This document shows, piece after piece, positions 22,961-34,676 of a stretch of 64,000 bases of DNA. The notes under the pieces are model-generated. The model saw nothing but the letters and a program-made list of their open reading frames with translations. It had not been told where the DNA came from and did not search any database. The position numbers and the translations under genes are program-made. Source of the DNA: Cristatella mucedo (Eukaryota > Bryozoa > Phylactolaemata > Cristatellidae). Every line of letters starts with the position of its first letter. Positions within the stretch are counted from its first letter, which is position 1. Where the stretch lies: contig WPIO01000008.1 in assembly GCA_009760855.2 (NCBI GenBank), forward strand, positions 8,851,501 through 8,915,500. Direction: 5' to 3'.

Positions 22961-24847
22961 TGACTCAGACCATCCGGCTACGCCGGTTCGAGTAGGGTGA
23001 GAGCACAGATTTCCTGCTAATCGCCAAAACATCAGGCGCACGACACTTACCTTCTACCCGCCGCATAGAAATATCGCAAGGAACAGCATAGGCTGTGCTG
23101 GGAGGAGGGGGGTGCTCACGGCCCAAAGTTCCCTCTGGGTTGGTTCCTCGGTGCCTTCCTCGGTGCCTTCCTCGGTCAACGGCTTTCGTCCAGCTTCCAC
23201 GGGAACATGTCGGCGTCGCATGACTCTCGCTGTCTCGGTACCCCAAGGCATACTGAGCTCGTCACGATGCACGACCTTTCGGTGGCCAGCGTCTTTCCCT
23301 TTCGGTGGTTCGACGAGTCTGAGAACAGCTTCGCTCTCCGGTCGCCGAGCTACTGGGGCATCGCCTCGAGCTTACGTAGCCGTAGACTGGGTCGTGACTG
23401 GCGTGAGTGCATTAGAGAGATGAATGGATTGACTGGCCTTTCTCCACCGTAAGCCGAACTGGCTTCTTTCCCCATGCGTAGAACTGGCCTCTAGGTTGGC
23501 TTGGCTACTGCTTTGGCTCGCAGCCCAGACGGCTAACGCGTAGTAGGGCAAAAAGTCGTCGCCAATGCTGTGGTAACCACAGTTCAAGCACTGGCTACTG
23601 TAGCAGGAAACCGAAATTGGTGTCCACGGAGTAGCTGTTATTTCCTCAACTGCACGTGTCTCCCGGTGCCCTGGTCCCCCCAGGGACCAGGGCCCGAGAT
23701 TCGGCTTCGGGGGCAGGGTGGGGGTTAGCAGCAGGGGGCTCCGATCAACTCGTTTAACCTATCAACGCCAAGCTGGAATGTAAGGGCGGAGTCATGTAGT
23801 TATCTCCCCTCAGCCCGTGTTGGCATGGCCCATCGTGCATGGAAGGCCGGGCTAGCCCAATTCTTCCAGTTTTCTAGTCTAAAGACGTTGAGTCTTACAA
23901 GCATCGCGTCGGGACACGAGCCAGCTTCGGCGGCACAGACGCGAACACAGCACGAACACTCACATCCATGCGAGGGCTTTCCGTGCAGCTCATCTTGTCT
24001 GCTCGCCTCTGCGTACGACGACGTGCCTTTTGACCGCGCTTCCCTTTATCATCATTCATCCATCTTCGTAACACATTTTGCCCATATTTTACCCTCGGAA
24101 TCTACGAAGCCTTCGGCTTCAGTGTCGTCGTCCTCGAAGTTGCTCCTCCCTTACGCAGCAGCCGTCGCTGCATCTCGCTTACTCGCGCATACACTTCCTT
24201 CGTTTCGCTTTGCCTTGCAATAGCTCAAACCTCGTCCGTAGTCACTGCTATTCTCCTGGCGCAGGTCAGACGACACGAGGCGGTATACAGAGCAGTGGTT
24301 AACTGAGAGGCAGCCGGTACCGACGAGCCGAGAGGTCGGACAGCACGAGCTGATTCCAAAACTTGCCTTCCGTCAGGTGACAGGATCAGAGGAGTGGAGA
24401 TACCAGCTCCTAACCCTGCTCAAGACGCAGATCAGTTGATCAACTAGTCGTGCCGGGGGAGAAACCTTTTAGTTCCTGTTCACCCAAGGATCGAGCTTTT
24501 GTCTCGAGCTCCGCTCGGGTGTTTTGGTGCTGATCAAAAACATGGCCGTAGCGGCCCTTGCAAGATTGATTTGAGAAGGGTTTTTGCACCATCGCCTCAA
24601 CACTACGATTCGCTGTTATTTGTAAACTAAGATAGTGCACTCGGGTTGAATTGAGAGCGGGTTCTTGAGTACATGTGATCCCCACTTATTGTATGTTGCC
24701 CAAATATATTTCATGACCGCCCCAGCTAAATGCCGCTGCAACCGAGAAGAACAGCAAGTGTGAGGTGGCACTGTGCTGCAACGCTTGTTCGATCTCGACT
24801 TTCTCGCGAGTTCGGTTTTGTAAGGTTAGCCCACTCCTCGGAAGGCT
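22961..24847. other. Stretch without a recognised gene
   Basis: GC-rich to about 23750, then mixed. A - strand frame near 23560-23620 contains CLNCGYHSIGDDF, faintly like a gag zinc knuckle but missing the last cysteine. Not called. Confidence 0.3.
23147..23178. repeat. 12-bp tandem repeat
   Basis: The unit TCGGTGCCTTCC is repeated nearly three times in a CpG-rich stretch. Confidence 0.8.
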
Positions 24848-25480
24848 CAATAATAATAATAATACATTTGATAAAGCACCCTCAGAGAGCTCAATCTCTT
24901 TCTAGGTGCTTTAAAATTGCTGCAAAGGAAGTACAATCTAATGGTCAAAGCGGTAGCATGTTCAATAAACAACAAGAACAACATGGTTAGGGGTGGCATG
25001 CACAGGGTCAGCATGCAAGTGTGAGTAGTGGCAGCGTGCAACAGTATCAGCACGAATAGGCACATTAAAGGTCGAATCACAGAGACCCACTAAATGCTGT
25101 TATAAATATATGCGTTCTTAGTTTCCTTTTAAATGTGGACAAGTCAGGAGATGTCATGACGCAGGTCGGGAGTGAGTTCCAGGCTTTGGAAGCATGCGAA
25201 CTAAATGCATGGTCTCCAAAGGATTTGAGGTTTGTAAGAGATATAGTTAAATACTTCGATTCGGAAAAACGGGCGGAGCAATGCTTAGCCTGGTGGGGAA
25301 GAAGATCTCCAAGGTAGGCTGTTGACAAAGAATCAAGGGACCTAAAAGTGAGCGACAAAACCTTGAAGTCGATGCGTTGCTTGACTGGGAGCCAGTGCAG
25401 GTCGGCGAGAAGTGGTGCGAAGTGGCAACTGCGACGCCCACGACAGACAAGCCTAGCTGAAGAGTTTTGCACCAGCTGTC
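24848..25480 (-). pseudogene. CR1/L2-like LINE 3' end with C-terminal RT region
   Basis: The best single frame of this LINE in the window lies at 25077-25472 on the - strand, 131 codons open. It has QNSSARLV, then DLHWLPVKQRIDFKVLSL, SLSTAYLGDLL and KAWNSLPT near its end. This is the region after the RT domain of CR1/L2-group elements. It is followed by the 3' UTR and hairpin (AAAGCACCCTCAGAGAGCTC on the + strand) and a TAATAATAA tail at 24850-24862. The RT catalytic core is absent, so the copy is 5' truncated at about 25480, where Gypsy-type sequence begins. Confidence 0.85.
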
Positions 25481-25712
25481 AGCGACTGAGTCCACAGGCC
25501 GGTGGACCGGCAAGCCGATCCCATGCCCACACCTGCGGCGTCTCCTGTGCGATACGACGCTGCGGGTTTCAGCTGCCGACGGCACTGAGCGCTGCTCCTT
25601 CTCTACTTTGAGCCAACCGCTGGCGCCTACGAGTTCTCGGAATTCGGCTCGCTGTTCGCTCAGCGACTGAGCGGACGTCGGGCCGGCAGATCGCAGGAGT
25701 TCCGAAAATTTC

Positions 25713-26102
25713 TCAAACGCAACGGCGAGGCCCACGGTCAAGCACAAGCTCGAAGGGGCCACGACCCTTTGAGCTCGACGTCGAGCCGCGTGGCTTGCAA
25801 ATAAAAGTAACGGCGGGCAGCTCTGCCACTGCCCGGCTGAGCGTAGGCGTGAAGTCGACATCGCCGAAAGCCAGCGTCCGGCAGGCCCTCCCTGCCACGC
25901 CGCCGCCCTGCGGGTTTCGAGGCGTCATTCGGGTTCGACATATGACGAAAGCGTTGTGCGAGTTGCTCGCCGATTCAGCGTCGAAACTTTCGCGGCCCTG
26001 GTCGGAGTGAAGAAACGAGGGAGGCATGCCGAATCGACTCCAGGCGCTCAGCAGGGCTGCTGGCACTGCTATCGCCCACGTGTCCTCACTGACATTGCAC
26101 AA
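25713..26102 (-). pseudogene. Ty3/Gypsy-type integrase fragment
   Basis: The - strand frame contains SRFGMPPSFLHSDQGRESF (about 25970-26030), matching the Gypsy integrase block that includes the second catalytic Asp. Then come TRMTPRNPQGGGVAGRACRTL-like sequence (about 25870-25930) and GRGPFELVLDRGPRR (about 25722-25766), corresponding to the (T)PFELVFGR.PR element. The spacing between blocks is shorter than in intact integrases, indicating small deletions. The residue aligned with the catalytic Glu of the NPQxxGxxER motif is Gly, so the copy is inactive. The H2C2 zinc domain and the first catalytic Asp were not found with confidence. Motif matching is from recall of the family. Confidence 0.75.
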
Positions 26103-29100
26103 CTTCTTAGAATCACGTCCTTCGATATCAACAAGTGCTCGCGACCCCGAGCGGACGCGGTCACCTTCGAGATGCCTACAGAGCTACCTGGTCCCGCGGC
26201 CGTCTTACCGCCATCAGCGTGCGAGAGGAGCGAGTCGGAGAGCCGCAGCCTGATCTGCCTTGACCTGCCGCCCTGCCTTCTCGATTCGGCAATATCGCGC
26301 GAGACGTCAACCGGCAGGCTCGCGTCGCACCCCAAAAAAGCGAAGTCCAGTCGTAGCCGGATGAACATTCGCTCCGGCGCCCGTCGCCGGTAGGTGGGAT
26401 GCATTTATCTCTCTCTCTCTCTCGGATCGGACTCAGGTCTAGCGGGTGCCGTCGGGCAGGCAAGCGCCGAGGCGGCTACCGGCGCCGGGTTCAGTTACTC
26501 GAAGCCACGCTGCTCCTGCGTTCGTCACCCGGCGAACGGCGTCCCCGTGACGAGTACTCGATGCCACGGGGCGGCCAGCTCGGCATGACCCTCTGAGAAG
26601 CGGCGATTGCAGGACGCTGCCGCGCCCAGATGCGAGCGACTCGAAGACCTCCTTGGCGGCGCCGGGCCAGCCGCTGACCTGGCACAACTTTTACGCGTCA
26701 GCGCACCCGCCGTGCCCTTATAAAAAAGACGCCCGGCAGGCATTTCACCTATCACCTCCAGGCGACAATTGCCTTTGCTGGCAAGCGCATCTTCTGGCCT
26801 CCCGGACTTCTGCAGCCTGCCGAGTTAACTCGGTGGCGTTCGAACGGCGCTGTGAGATTCGCTTCGCTCCGTCTGCCGTTTCTGCTGCCGCGGACGCCGT
26901 CCCATCATCTAAAAAGAATTAACGCAGGGCAAATCGTTTGCAACTGAGTCCATTACAACACAGGAACTCGGTCGGACGGCTGGATAATCCAAGCAGCATC
27001 TCCCAACCCCATTGGCAGGGAAATGCACTGAGTCCCGGTGGGTGTGTCAGCGCCGTCTCGCTTGCACCACGACGGCAGTGTGTACCGGCGCTAGCCAGCA
27101 CGGCGATTTCGTGTCGCCCAGCACGCCGGCGTAGACACGGTAGAGACGCAGGAGGAACAGCAGGAGGAGATGATCCAGAGTATCGCCCGGCGATAGAGCC
27201 AGCAAGCAGTGGGCGTCCTTCTCGGTCCGCTTATAGAGAGGTCCACCGTAGTCAGCTGCTTCACGCAAGGCTACCCATTTTTCCGCGAGCGAGAAGACAG
27301 CCGGCGCCACTGCCGTGGACTCGAGCTTGGGCTCGGGCGATGCCCAGCTCGGCTCGCACGCTTTTTAAGGAGCGCCGTGATTTTTCGAGCGCGTGTGTGT
27401 GTGCAGCGGAGTCCGTCTCTCCGCTCCCGGAGGTTCGCTGCGCTCCATCGGGGCATTTCGATGGACGATATCCGTAGCGCTCGGTTGGCGGAAGGGGGCG
27501 CGAAGCCTACCGATCGCTCCTCTATAGGACTGAGGGCAATGACGGGCAGATCGATATCGCCTCGTCATCCGAGTCTCTGCACACGTCATGGGAAAATGGC
27601 ATCGTATCCGGCCCCAGGGCTTCTAACCAGGGTCGACCTTCTTCTGAGGGTTCTTGAAATTGTAGCTGAACCCTTCGAACGACATTTCAACAACTCAGAA
27701 GACGCAGAAGATCGTCTCGACAGCTAGCCTTCCTAGCGGCAGGGAAGTTGTAAAACAAGTACCTTCCACTGAGAAGAAATTGAACTTTGCACTTCATGCG
27801 GTGAACTTGGCTCTTTAGGCGGTAGCTCGACGCGGTCGATCGGTATCGGTCCTAGAGCCTATGCGGGTCGGCCGGAAGCGCGCGCACAGGCGGCGCGCCG
27901 CCGACTCTTCCTGAAGGGCGCGAAACCGGGAGCCGCCGCTGCTCAACGCGAAAAAAACGTTTTGTCGCCTTCGGCGACGGGTGCGCTCGTCGAATGCGTT
28001 CGCGGCCCGCTCAGCCTGGCGGTTCGGCCAGCGAACGCACCGGGTGCCAGCGCTGCTCTGGACTCGACTCGCCGCGCGGCCCCTTCCTCCCCCGCGAGCT
28101 TCCGAGCCGCTCTGGCCGCCCCCGGAAGGAAGCGCTCTGGCTGGAACTCGCACCTGCCTCGATTGCGTCGCTGCGGCCTGAATAGTTGCGGCGAGCCAAA
28201 TGACACCGCCGCCCAACGCCGTTCCGCTCTCCGCCGAGCAAGCCCGCGCTTCCGGTGGCGCCCTCTCTTAGCTGGCGAAGCTCGCGTGCTCGCCGCCGAC
28301 CATCCGACGGATCCGCTTGCTCCTGCTCGCCCGCTGCAAGCTCTCGAGCTTGGCATCTAAAGCCTGGCTTAGACGAGATTCTTGCTTCCTTCTACCTGCT
28401 TCCTACCAACTGAGAGTCCTACTACGGTCTTCCGGTTTGTAGGAGGTCTAGGCGGCAGTCTCGCCCTAAGTCTCGCTTCCTACTCGCTCCGCCCACTGAG
28501 CGTCCACTGGATGGCCGCGAGCGTTTCTCTGAGGCCACGCTTCGCTAGCGCAATTGCCGGTAGAATGAAACCTGTCCGCTATAGCCGTTATCCTCTCGCC
28601 GCCTCAAAATCCGACTCTTGAACTCCGAACTCAGGGTGTCCCATAAACAGGGACTCGCCAGGAACGAATCGATGGTTTCGCTGGTCAAGTTGGCCGCCAC
28701 TCCCCGCTAAGCGAGGCAGTAGGTAAGAGTGGCCTGGACGGTGTCTATGATTGGTTACTTGCTAAGTCTTGACTGAAAAAGTAGAGATGCGTTCGGCTCC
28801 TGAATCTTTGCCAAGTCATTCCCTAAATCTCGACCGCCCCACGGTACTGGCGACGTATACACTGGAGACAAGAGTTGGGAGGAAGCACGACTCACCGTCT
28901 AAACCGGGCTTTAGGCTGCCACTTAGTGGCGGGCGGTAAGATCGTCTTCGACTACGTTTGCGTGCGCGCCCTCGGGACGCGGCCTCGCTGTCCTGCAGCC
29001 ACCGGCGCTGTACAGACGGTCCGGCGAAGCCTCAGCAGTTGCTCCTACATTGTCCACCGGTCCAGTCTTAAGAAGCGACTGAATCACGGGAGCCTGGAAA

Positions 29101-29514
29101 GGCTAGCCTGAGCAGGCGCGTCTTCAAGTAGAGCGCCGAGTTCCGCATCGGCTCTCCGTCCAGCAAAACGCGCGCTTCTAAGCCACGCAAGCAGTCGACG
29201 CGACCGTCCCTCAGGCGAGAAGGCCTCATGGCCTCCACAGCTTCCTTGACTTCCATTTCTTCTCAGTGTTCGCTTTGCGCCGTTCAGTTCAAGTCGTATG
29301 ACGCGGCCCTCGCCTCGATGAACGTTTGAGTTTCGTCGGCTGCTGGTAACCTCCTTCCAGTCACTCGCTGCGGTGGAAGCCGCAAAGCGCAGCAGAATCT
29401 ACGCGTTGCCCATGATCAGCCGTTATGCGCCGGCGGAATTATTCGCGAAACGAGTACCGTAGTCCACAGCAACTGACTTGAATTTAAAACAATTAGAAGT
29501 TGCTGTTTCTCTTG
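26103..29514. other. GC-rich, CpG-rich region of unclear origin
   Basis: This region is markedly richer in G+C and CpG than the flanks, so stop codons are rare and long overlapping frames open on both strands (up to 179 codons at 26938-27477). None shows a family motif. A - strand frame at 27047-27310 could derive from the region before the Gypsy integrase (ALREAADYGGPLYKR is reminiscent of the linker before the H2C2 finger), but this is weak. Parts may be Gypsy-derived and parts a CpG island. Confidence 0.35.
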
Positions 29515-29608
29515 CCCCTTGGAGAACCTAATCCAATATAGAGGCTTCATATACGCGGCAGGGCTGAAGCCCACGACCTCGGTCGTCGAAAGGCGAGCAC
29601 CTTAGCCG
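29515..29608 (-). repeat. SINE-2 copy, partial
   Basis: The + strand shows TTGGAGAACCTAATCC (worn LINE-type hairpin complement), CAGGGCTGAAGCCCACGACC (B-box region) and GAAAGGCGAGCACCTTAGCC (head). Same order as the other SINE-2 copies. Confidence 0.6.
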
Positions 29609-30900
29609 AAAAAAGACCACAAATCGCCTCCCTGAAGCTGAATTTTGGAGTGAATATGGTAGTAAAATATCGTTATGATATACCTACACAATTTCGTGGC
29701 ATTGCGTCTGCGCTCTCGTGTAAATGGGCTGCAAAGAGGCTGGCCTCTGCCGCAATCCACCGCAATCCACCTGAATCTACCACAAAGCACCGGAAATACG
29801 CTGCAGTGCGAAGCTCCAGCGTGAATTGTGTATTACTCTGCGCTATCGATCAAGCTTACCCACACAGTATCGTTCCATTTCGAGCGAAAGTCCTAACGCA
29901 ATCCATGGCAGCAAACGCAGCGACCATGGCGGCGGCGGCGGCGGCGGATTCGCAGGTTATAGGTCTGGGTTAGTGCATACGGTACGTGCAGGTACGCGAG
30001 AGTGCGAGACCGAAGTACAGTGATCTGGCGGCATGCTTATTATGCCCGATTATTACTGAAATTCATTATCCGAAGTTCCTGAATTATAATTATAATGACT
30101 AGGGACTGAGTATGCGGTGGAGTATTCAACGCCCAAGGCCGTATGCGAGCGGAGGCCGTTTAAATGGCTCTCAGTTGTACTTCCGGCGTTGGTCTTGGCA
30201 TTTGAGTTGCCTGGAACTCTAGATCCACGGAGCCTTTGGTCTACGCGTCGACCGCTGCTGATTGCCTCTCGACTCTCGACTGCTGCCAGTTGACTTCGCT
30301 AAGCTATGGACATTTACTTATTATGCCCATTTATTATTTCATTATGGATATTTACTTATTATGCTCAGGTATGAGCGCTCTTTGTTGCTGCCATGTTTCG
30401 CTACTGTTGGAGTTTCTGCTTGCATCGGCGCTGCATTGAAAAGTAGCAAGCCGCGATGCGAGGCTCAGGCGCGGTCAGTATTGCTCGCGCGCGTCGGCTG
30501 AGACTAGCGTCGTTATTAGCGCTGGTTTTGAGGCCTAGTTTCGTTCGGACGCGGTACATCCCGTTCGCAACTACCGAGCGCCAGTACTCGACGCCGAGGT
30601 GTTAGGGGAAGCCGTGCTAATCTTTTTAATCCATACGCTAGGAGCGGGTTCGCAAGGGAGCGCGAACACCCGGCCAGCCTCTCAGGCTAACGCAGTTGGC
30701 CTGCGAAGCGGCGTCACCGCAGAGCCCAGCCCTCGCGACGCGCTGAACTCGTCAGAGCGGACACAGTAAGCGCTATACCAGCTGTAGCCTGTCGCCGCGG
30801 TAAGATGACGTCGGTTTACCGCGGGCCAGACGTGACGATGGGTGGGACTAGCGAGAGGTACAATCCTCAGGGATTCGTCAGGTCGCGATTGGGTGCGTCA
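29609..30900. other. Stretch upstream of the Ly6-like gene
   Basis: It contains a short GGC run near 29930-29950 and a tandem TTACTTATTATGCCCA-like duplication near 30310-30365. It becomes CpG-rich from about 30530 towards the promoter. No exon was supported. Confidence 0.35.
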
Positions 30901-30929
30901 TAGACCTCGTGACCAGCTCGCGAGGCTAC

Positions 30930-30936
30930 TATATAT
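30930..30936 (+). promoter_or_regulatory. TATA box of the Ly6-like gene
   Basis: TATATAT lies about 100 bases before the ATG at 31035, within a CpG-rich region. Transcription would then start near 30960, giving a 5' UTR of about 70 bases. Confidence 0.45.
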
Positions 30937-31034
30937 TTCCGCTCCCGCTCACCTTCCGCTGCCCGATCGGTTAGGAAGCAGACGCCGAGTGACGTCAGCG
31001 ACGAGCGCGTTAGCAAAGCAGGTCATCGGCCAAG

Positions 31035-33061
31035 ATGTGCAAGGTGGCGCTCGTGGCGCTCGTTCTCACGGTTTTGCTCGGTGAGCGCTCAGGCAGGCAG
31101 CGCCGTCTGTCGTCTCCCACTCCGCACCCCACGAAGCGCAGCTCCGCCACCGCCCGCTTCCGGTCGTTTCTTTGCCACCCTTGAGCGCGCTACTTGTCGG
31201 CCGAGCCGAAGCTCGGCCGGATTCCCCCCCCCCACTGGGCGGCGGCCAGTCCGCCTGGGCCGCCGAATGACGTCTATTCCGGCTCGAGGCCGCCGACGCT
31301 GCGTCCGTTTGCAGCGAGAAGCCTTTCGCTACCGGCGTCGTCAGGGGGGGGGGGCGCGGCGGCGCGACTTCGCCGCCGCGGTCCATTGCTTTTCGAGCAG
31401 CCGCCCCAGCCCGAGCGAGCGGTTCCAGCTTTTCTGAGGCGGCCGCTTGCGGGCACCGAGCGGCCGTCGGCCTACTTCACTCACTGGTGGGTACGGGCGT
31501 GGGTGGGTGGGCGGGCAGCGCTCCGATCTCACCGCGTCGCTCGATCATTTGTCGAAATGGCAAAGTACGACGCAGGAGGAAAACGGTGTTTTTCCACGTT
31601 CCTGTCGCCAGTTGCACGCTAGGCGAGCTAAAGACCAGAGACGGAGTGCAGCGAAGCAGCGCAGCGCTTGGGTGCAGCAGTGCTCGCCCAGCTTGCGACG
31701 CCCGTGAAAGCTCGTCCCGCCTCCGCCGCCCCCCTGCCGCCCACGCCTTCTTCCTCGGCTCCAGCGATTGGTTCGCTTCGAAGCGCTGCGACTCTGCTAC
31801 GGGGTGGCGCTGCGATCGGCCACGTAACGGGTCGTATCTGATCTGCTCAGCATTTTCAGGGTCTTGGTAAGCCATCCCTTTGAGTGCTTATTCTCGCAGA
31901 CACTATGCAGACCATCGATAAATAATTTTACCATGCTATAGCCGATGTAAAGCGCCTACGAAGAGATTTAGCTCGCTTAGGCTGGTATGCAAATATCTTC
32001 TTGCTGTTATGGTGGCTTAGCGTGAGCTCTGTGAGCAGCTTCAAACATCTGAGAGCCGGTTGCACGACTCGATAGTCCTAATTAACTGCTACGTTTGCTT
32101 GCCTGTCTGAGGCGGAAACAAGAGAGTGAGTTAAGACGACGGTCCTACAACGGAGTGTAGCTGCCAAGCTGCGTCCATCTCACGCCGTGCCCGACCCACC
32201 CTGTTCTGGTCAGTTGCTCACGAACAAAGACGTATGGTTGTAGGCAACGTGCTGCTGGCCGAGGCTTTGAAGTGCGTCGTCTGCAGTAACTGCACCATGC
32301 TAACCTGTAGCAGCAACAGCAATCTGCAGGACTGTCAGGGCACGTGCTATGTAAGTAACGGTCATTTTATTGCTGGCATACGGCGAACTCTACGGCAGTT
32401 TTTCTATTGGCTGCTCGCTTTCCGGTGAGCTTATGGACCAACCTCGGCTGCTGGCGGTGCCTGTTTGTACGGTGCAATGGTGAGCGTCTGCTAGACGGTC
32501 ACCATTGGCGCCTGAAATTTAAACAGGAAGAATGAGGTGAATCTCGATGCTTCTATAATGCGACATGCTTCTGGCCGTTTCCCACTGCTCATTCAGATGC
32601 TGACTCTTAAGCCGGCTTTTTTGTTGTAGACCGCTGTGCTGAACAACACTGTAGTCAGCAGAGGATGCCTAACTCCGAACGTCACCAACATCACGTGCAT
32701 GACAACAACTGCTGCCACAATGGCCACCACAGCCACTCCCGGCTTAGCCAACAGCACTGGAAGTGGTGACACGACATCTGCGGTCACATCGGCCGCGACC
32801 AGCACGATGGCAGCGACCAGCACGGTGACCGCAGCAGGGTCTACTGGGCAGCCAACGAGCTCAGCCGTCACGGCCGTGTGCTGTCTGACCTCGGTCTGCA
32901 GTGCTCCGACCGGCGTAACGGCTGACGCCCAGCTGCCGACCGCGTGCTCGTCATCAGCGGCAGCAGCACTGCTTCCGGGCTGGCTCGTGGTGGCCGTCAG
33001 CCTGTCACTTCTTGCCCTGCTCACCCAGAGTGGCAGCAGCAGCGCCGGCCAGTGTCCCTGA
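31035..33061 (+). CDS. Ly6/uPAR-like GPI-anchored cysteine-rich protein with mucin-like insert
   Basis: Three coding exons, 31035-31080, 32244-32350 and 32630-33061, join in frame with canonical sites (CTCG|GTGAGC, TTGTAG|GC, TAT|GTAAGT, TTGTAG|ACC) and encode 194 residues. Residues 1-23 form a signal peptide ending LLAEA, followed directly by LKC, as in Ly6/three-finger proteins. Cysteines at 26, 29, 32, 37, 46, 50, 64 and 74, then CC at 135-136 and C at 141 (CCLTSVC), follow the Ly6 order with its terminal CC-x4-C. Residues 76-133 are rich in Thr, Ser and Ala with no cysteine. The C-terminus has a hydrophobic segment (about 165-183) after small residues, consistent with GPI attachment, though a few polar residues and a Cys follow it. 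N-glycosylation sequons occur at 31, 57, 68, 71 and 92. Role: probably a cell-surface glycoprotein; ligand unknown. The typical Asn after the last Cys is Ser here. Confidence 0.8.
31081..32243 (+). other. Intron 1 of the Ly6-like gene
   Basis: GT-AG intron of 1163 bases. Its first 800 bases are very CpG-rich, so long frames open by composition. A small LINE hairpin fragment (AAAGCGCCTACGAAGAGATTT) lies near 31950. Confidence 0.7.
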
Positions 33062-33735
33062 GCACGTAGACAAGCTTTCGGCAGAGTGGCTGTACCGTGC
33101 GATAGTGAGGCTGCATAATGCATACCGTGCATACTTGGCACAATTGAGTCAGTGAGCGACTTGCAAATGCAGCACTGACGGCCTCCAAAGTGTGGTGACA
33201 CATTCCGGCCATCATCTATCTGCCCTCTTAAATTATAGGGCCCACCATTTGATCCGGTTTATCGTTCAAGTTTGAATCGGCCAGGATTGGAGCTGCTAGC
33301 GTTTTGGTATACCTACAACACGCCTATTTGTTGCATGTCAACACCAAGGGCCATGTGTGTACCGAGCTTTATCTTGAGGACGGCTGCACTGGTCATCGTT
33401 AACTGAATTGTGGCTGGCCTAGCCGTGGATGTGAAAGCTTAAATACAATTTGGCAATAGCTTCCTGAGCAATCGGTTATTCAATCCTTGATGTCAGTTTG
33501 ATAGTTTGGTTCATGATAGCTTTAGAGGATGCAAACAAGTTTATCTGCTTACAATGCAACATAGTCTACCGCTCCGATTTCACCAATGCCAGACCCGCAA
33601 GGCTGTAAGAAAGTTCTTCTACAAGCTGAAAAATGCCAAGAGTCTAGGAACTGTAACAAATATGGTTTTTTGCCTGCATTCCAGCCCAGGGAGTAGTTAA
33701 AAGCTGGTGGATATATTTCATCGAAATTTAGGCAA
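33062..33735. other. 3' flank of the Ly6-like gene
   Basis: No canonical AATAAA was found in the first 400 bases, so the 3' end of the transcript is not defined. Confidence 0.35.
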
Positions 33736-33740
33736 GTGAT

Positions 33741-33921
33741 TATGCAGCGTTTAGAGTGGACAAAGGTACTGCTAGCGATTGTGCTGGTCGCTTATACGAT
33801 GCAGCAGGCATCTCGCCATCCTGACACGAAGGCAGCTGCTGAACGAATGCGAACTTACGAGAGCCAATTAATCAAGAAAACGAGCGAGCACGTGTACATC
33901 GAAGTAGAACCGGTTAGATAA
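33741..33921 (+). CDS. Small ORF with N-terminal hydrophobic segment
   Basis: From the ATG at 33741 to TAA, 59 residues. A hydrophobic stretch (WTKVLLAIVLVAYTM, residues 5-19) is followed by a charged helix-like part (AAAERMRTYESQLIKK) and an acidic end (HVYIEVEPVR). The layout suits a small single-pass membrane or secreted protein. I do not recognise the family. It lies about 700 bases after the Ly6-like gene on the same strand and could be a separate short gene. The absence of repeat similarity and the protein-like composition favour a real gene; small size and lack of a defined promoter argue for caution. Confidence 0.35.
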
Positions 33922-34540
33922 GCCGACGCTGGCGTTTACAGATCGGAGCCGATCCTAAGTGAGCGAAGCCACGGCCCCTCTAAGTTGACTGAGTTTTTGT
34001 TGAAGAAATTATGTGGCCAGTCGGCACGCCCACTCATCCGATTCGCCTGCGCACCGATGTGCCCACTCACATGACAAATCGTGAATGCGCTTTCTTAGAA
34101 CTGCTACCAATTACTCTGCTGCATCCGCAGGGAGGCCGCCAACCGGGCGTGTTCGAGAAATCAATTTTTATTGCATCATAAGAGGTGGGGTAGTCGCGTG
34201 AGTCCTCAGCCATCATGCTCTCTTAAGAGCACAGCTGTGCAGCCTTAGTCTAATCTTACCGGGAAGCGGCTACAAACCAAAGCAGAGAATGGATTCGGCT
34301 GATACGTTTCTATGAGCTACAGTTATAGGATGAACTGGCTCGCCTCGCTCTGCGATTTCGTGCAGTGGGAGAAGGGTGGAATCGAACTGGGACGGTCATG
34401 CCGGTATGTATAGGTTGTAGGACATTTCCCAACAACCTCGGCATTGCCCCCCTGATGGACTCTAGGACACCCCCCCCCCCGACATCCCCCGTAGGAATTT
34501 CTCCCCTATGTGTTGATGACTGAATGTATAACTAAGAATC
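33922..34540. other. Stretch without a recognised gene
   Basis: A GGAATCGAACTGGGAC word near 34378 resembles a tRNA B box complement, but no cloverleaf closes around it. A C10 run lies near 34471-34480. Confidence 0.3.
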
Positions 34541-34541
34541 T

Positions 34542-34676
<135 letters not shown>

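Noticed and set aside
23372-23620. CLNCGYHSIGDDF as a gag zinc knuckle
   Set aside because: The final Cys of a CCHC knuckle is missing, and no gag-like sequence surrounds it.
25247-25861. 204-codon frame on the - strand
   Set aside because: It runs across the junction between the LINE fragment and Gypsy-type DNA in a frame other than the coding frame of either.
26938-27477. 179-codon + strand frame
   Set aside because: Opens because of high G+C content; no motif, and equally long frames exist on the other strand.
31081-31875. Several overlapping frames of 60-142 codons in intron 1 of the Ly6-like gene
   Set aside because: They lie in CpG-rich intronic DNA on both strands, without motifs. 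The intron has clean splice sites and the exons join in frame without them.
34360-34400. tRNA-like GGAATCGAACTGGGAC word
   Set aside because: No acceptor stem or anticodon arm can be folded around it; probably a worn SINE fragment or chance.
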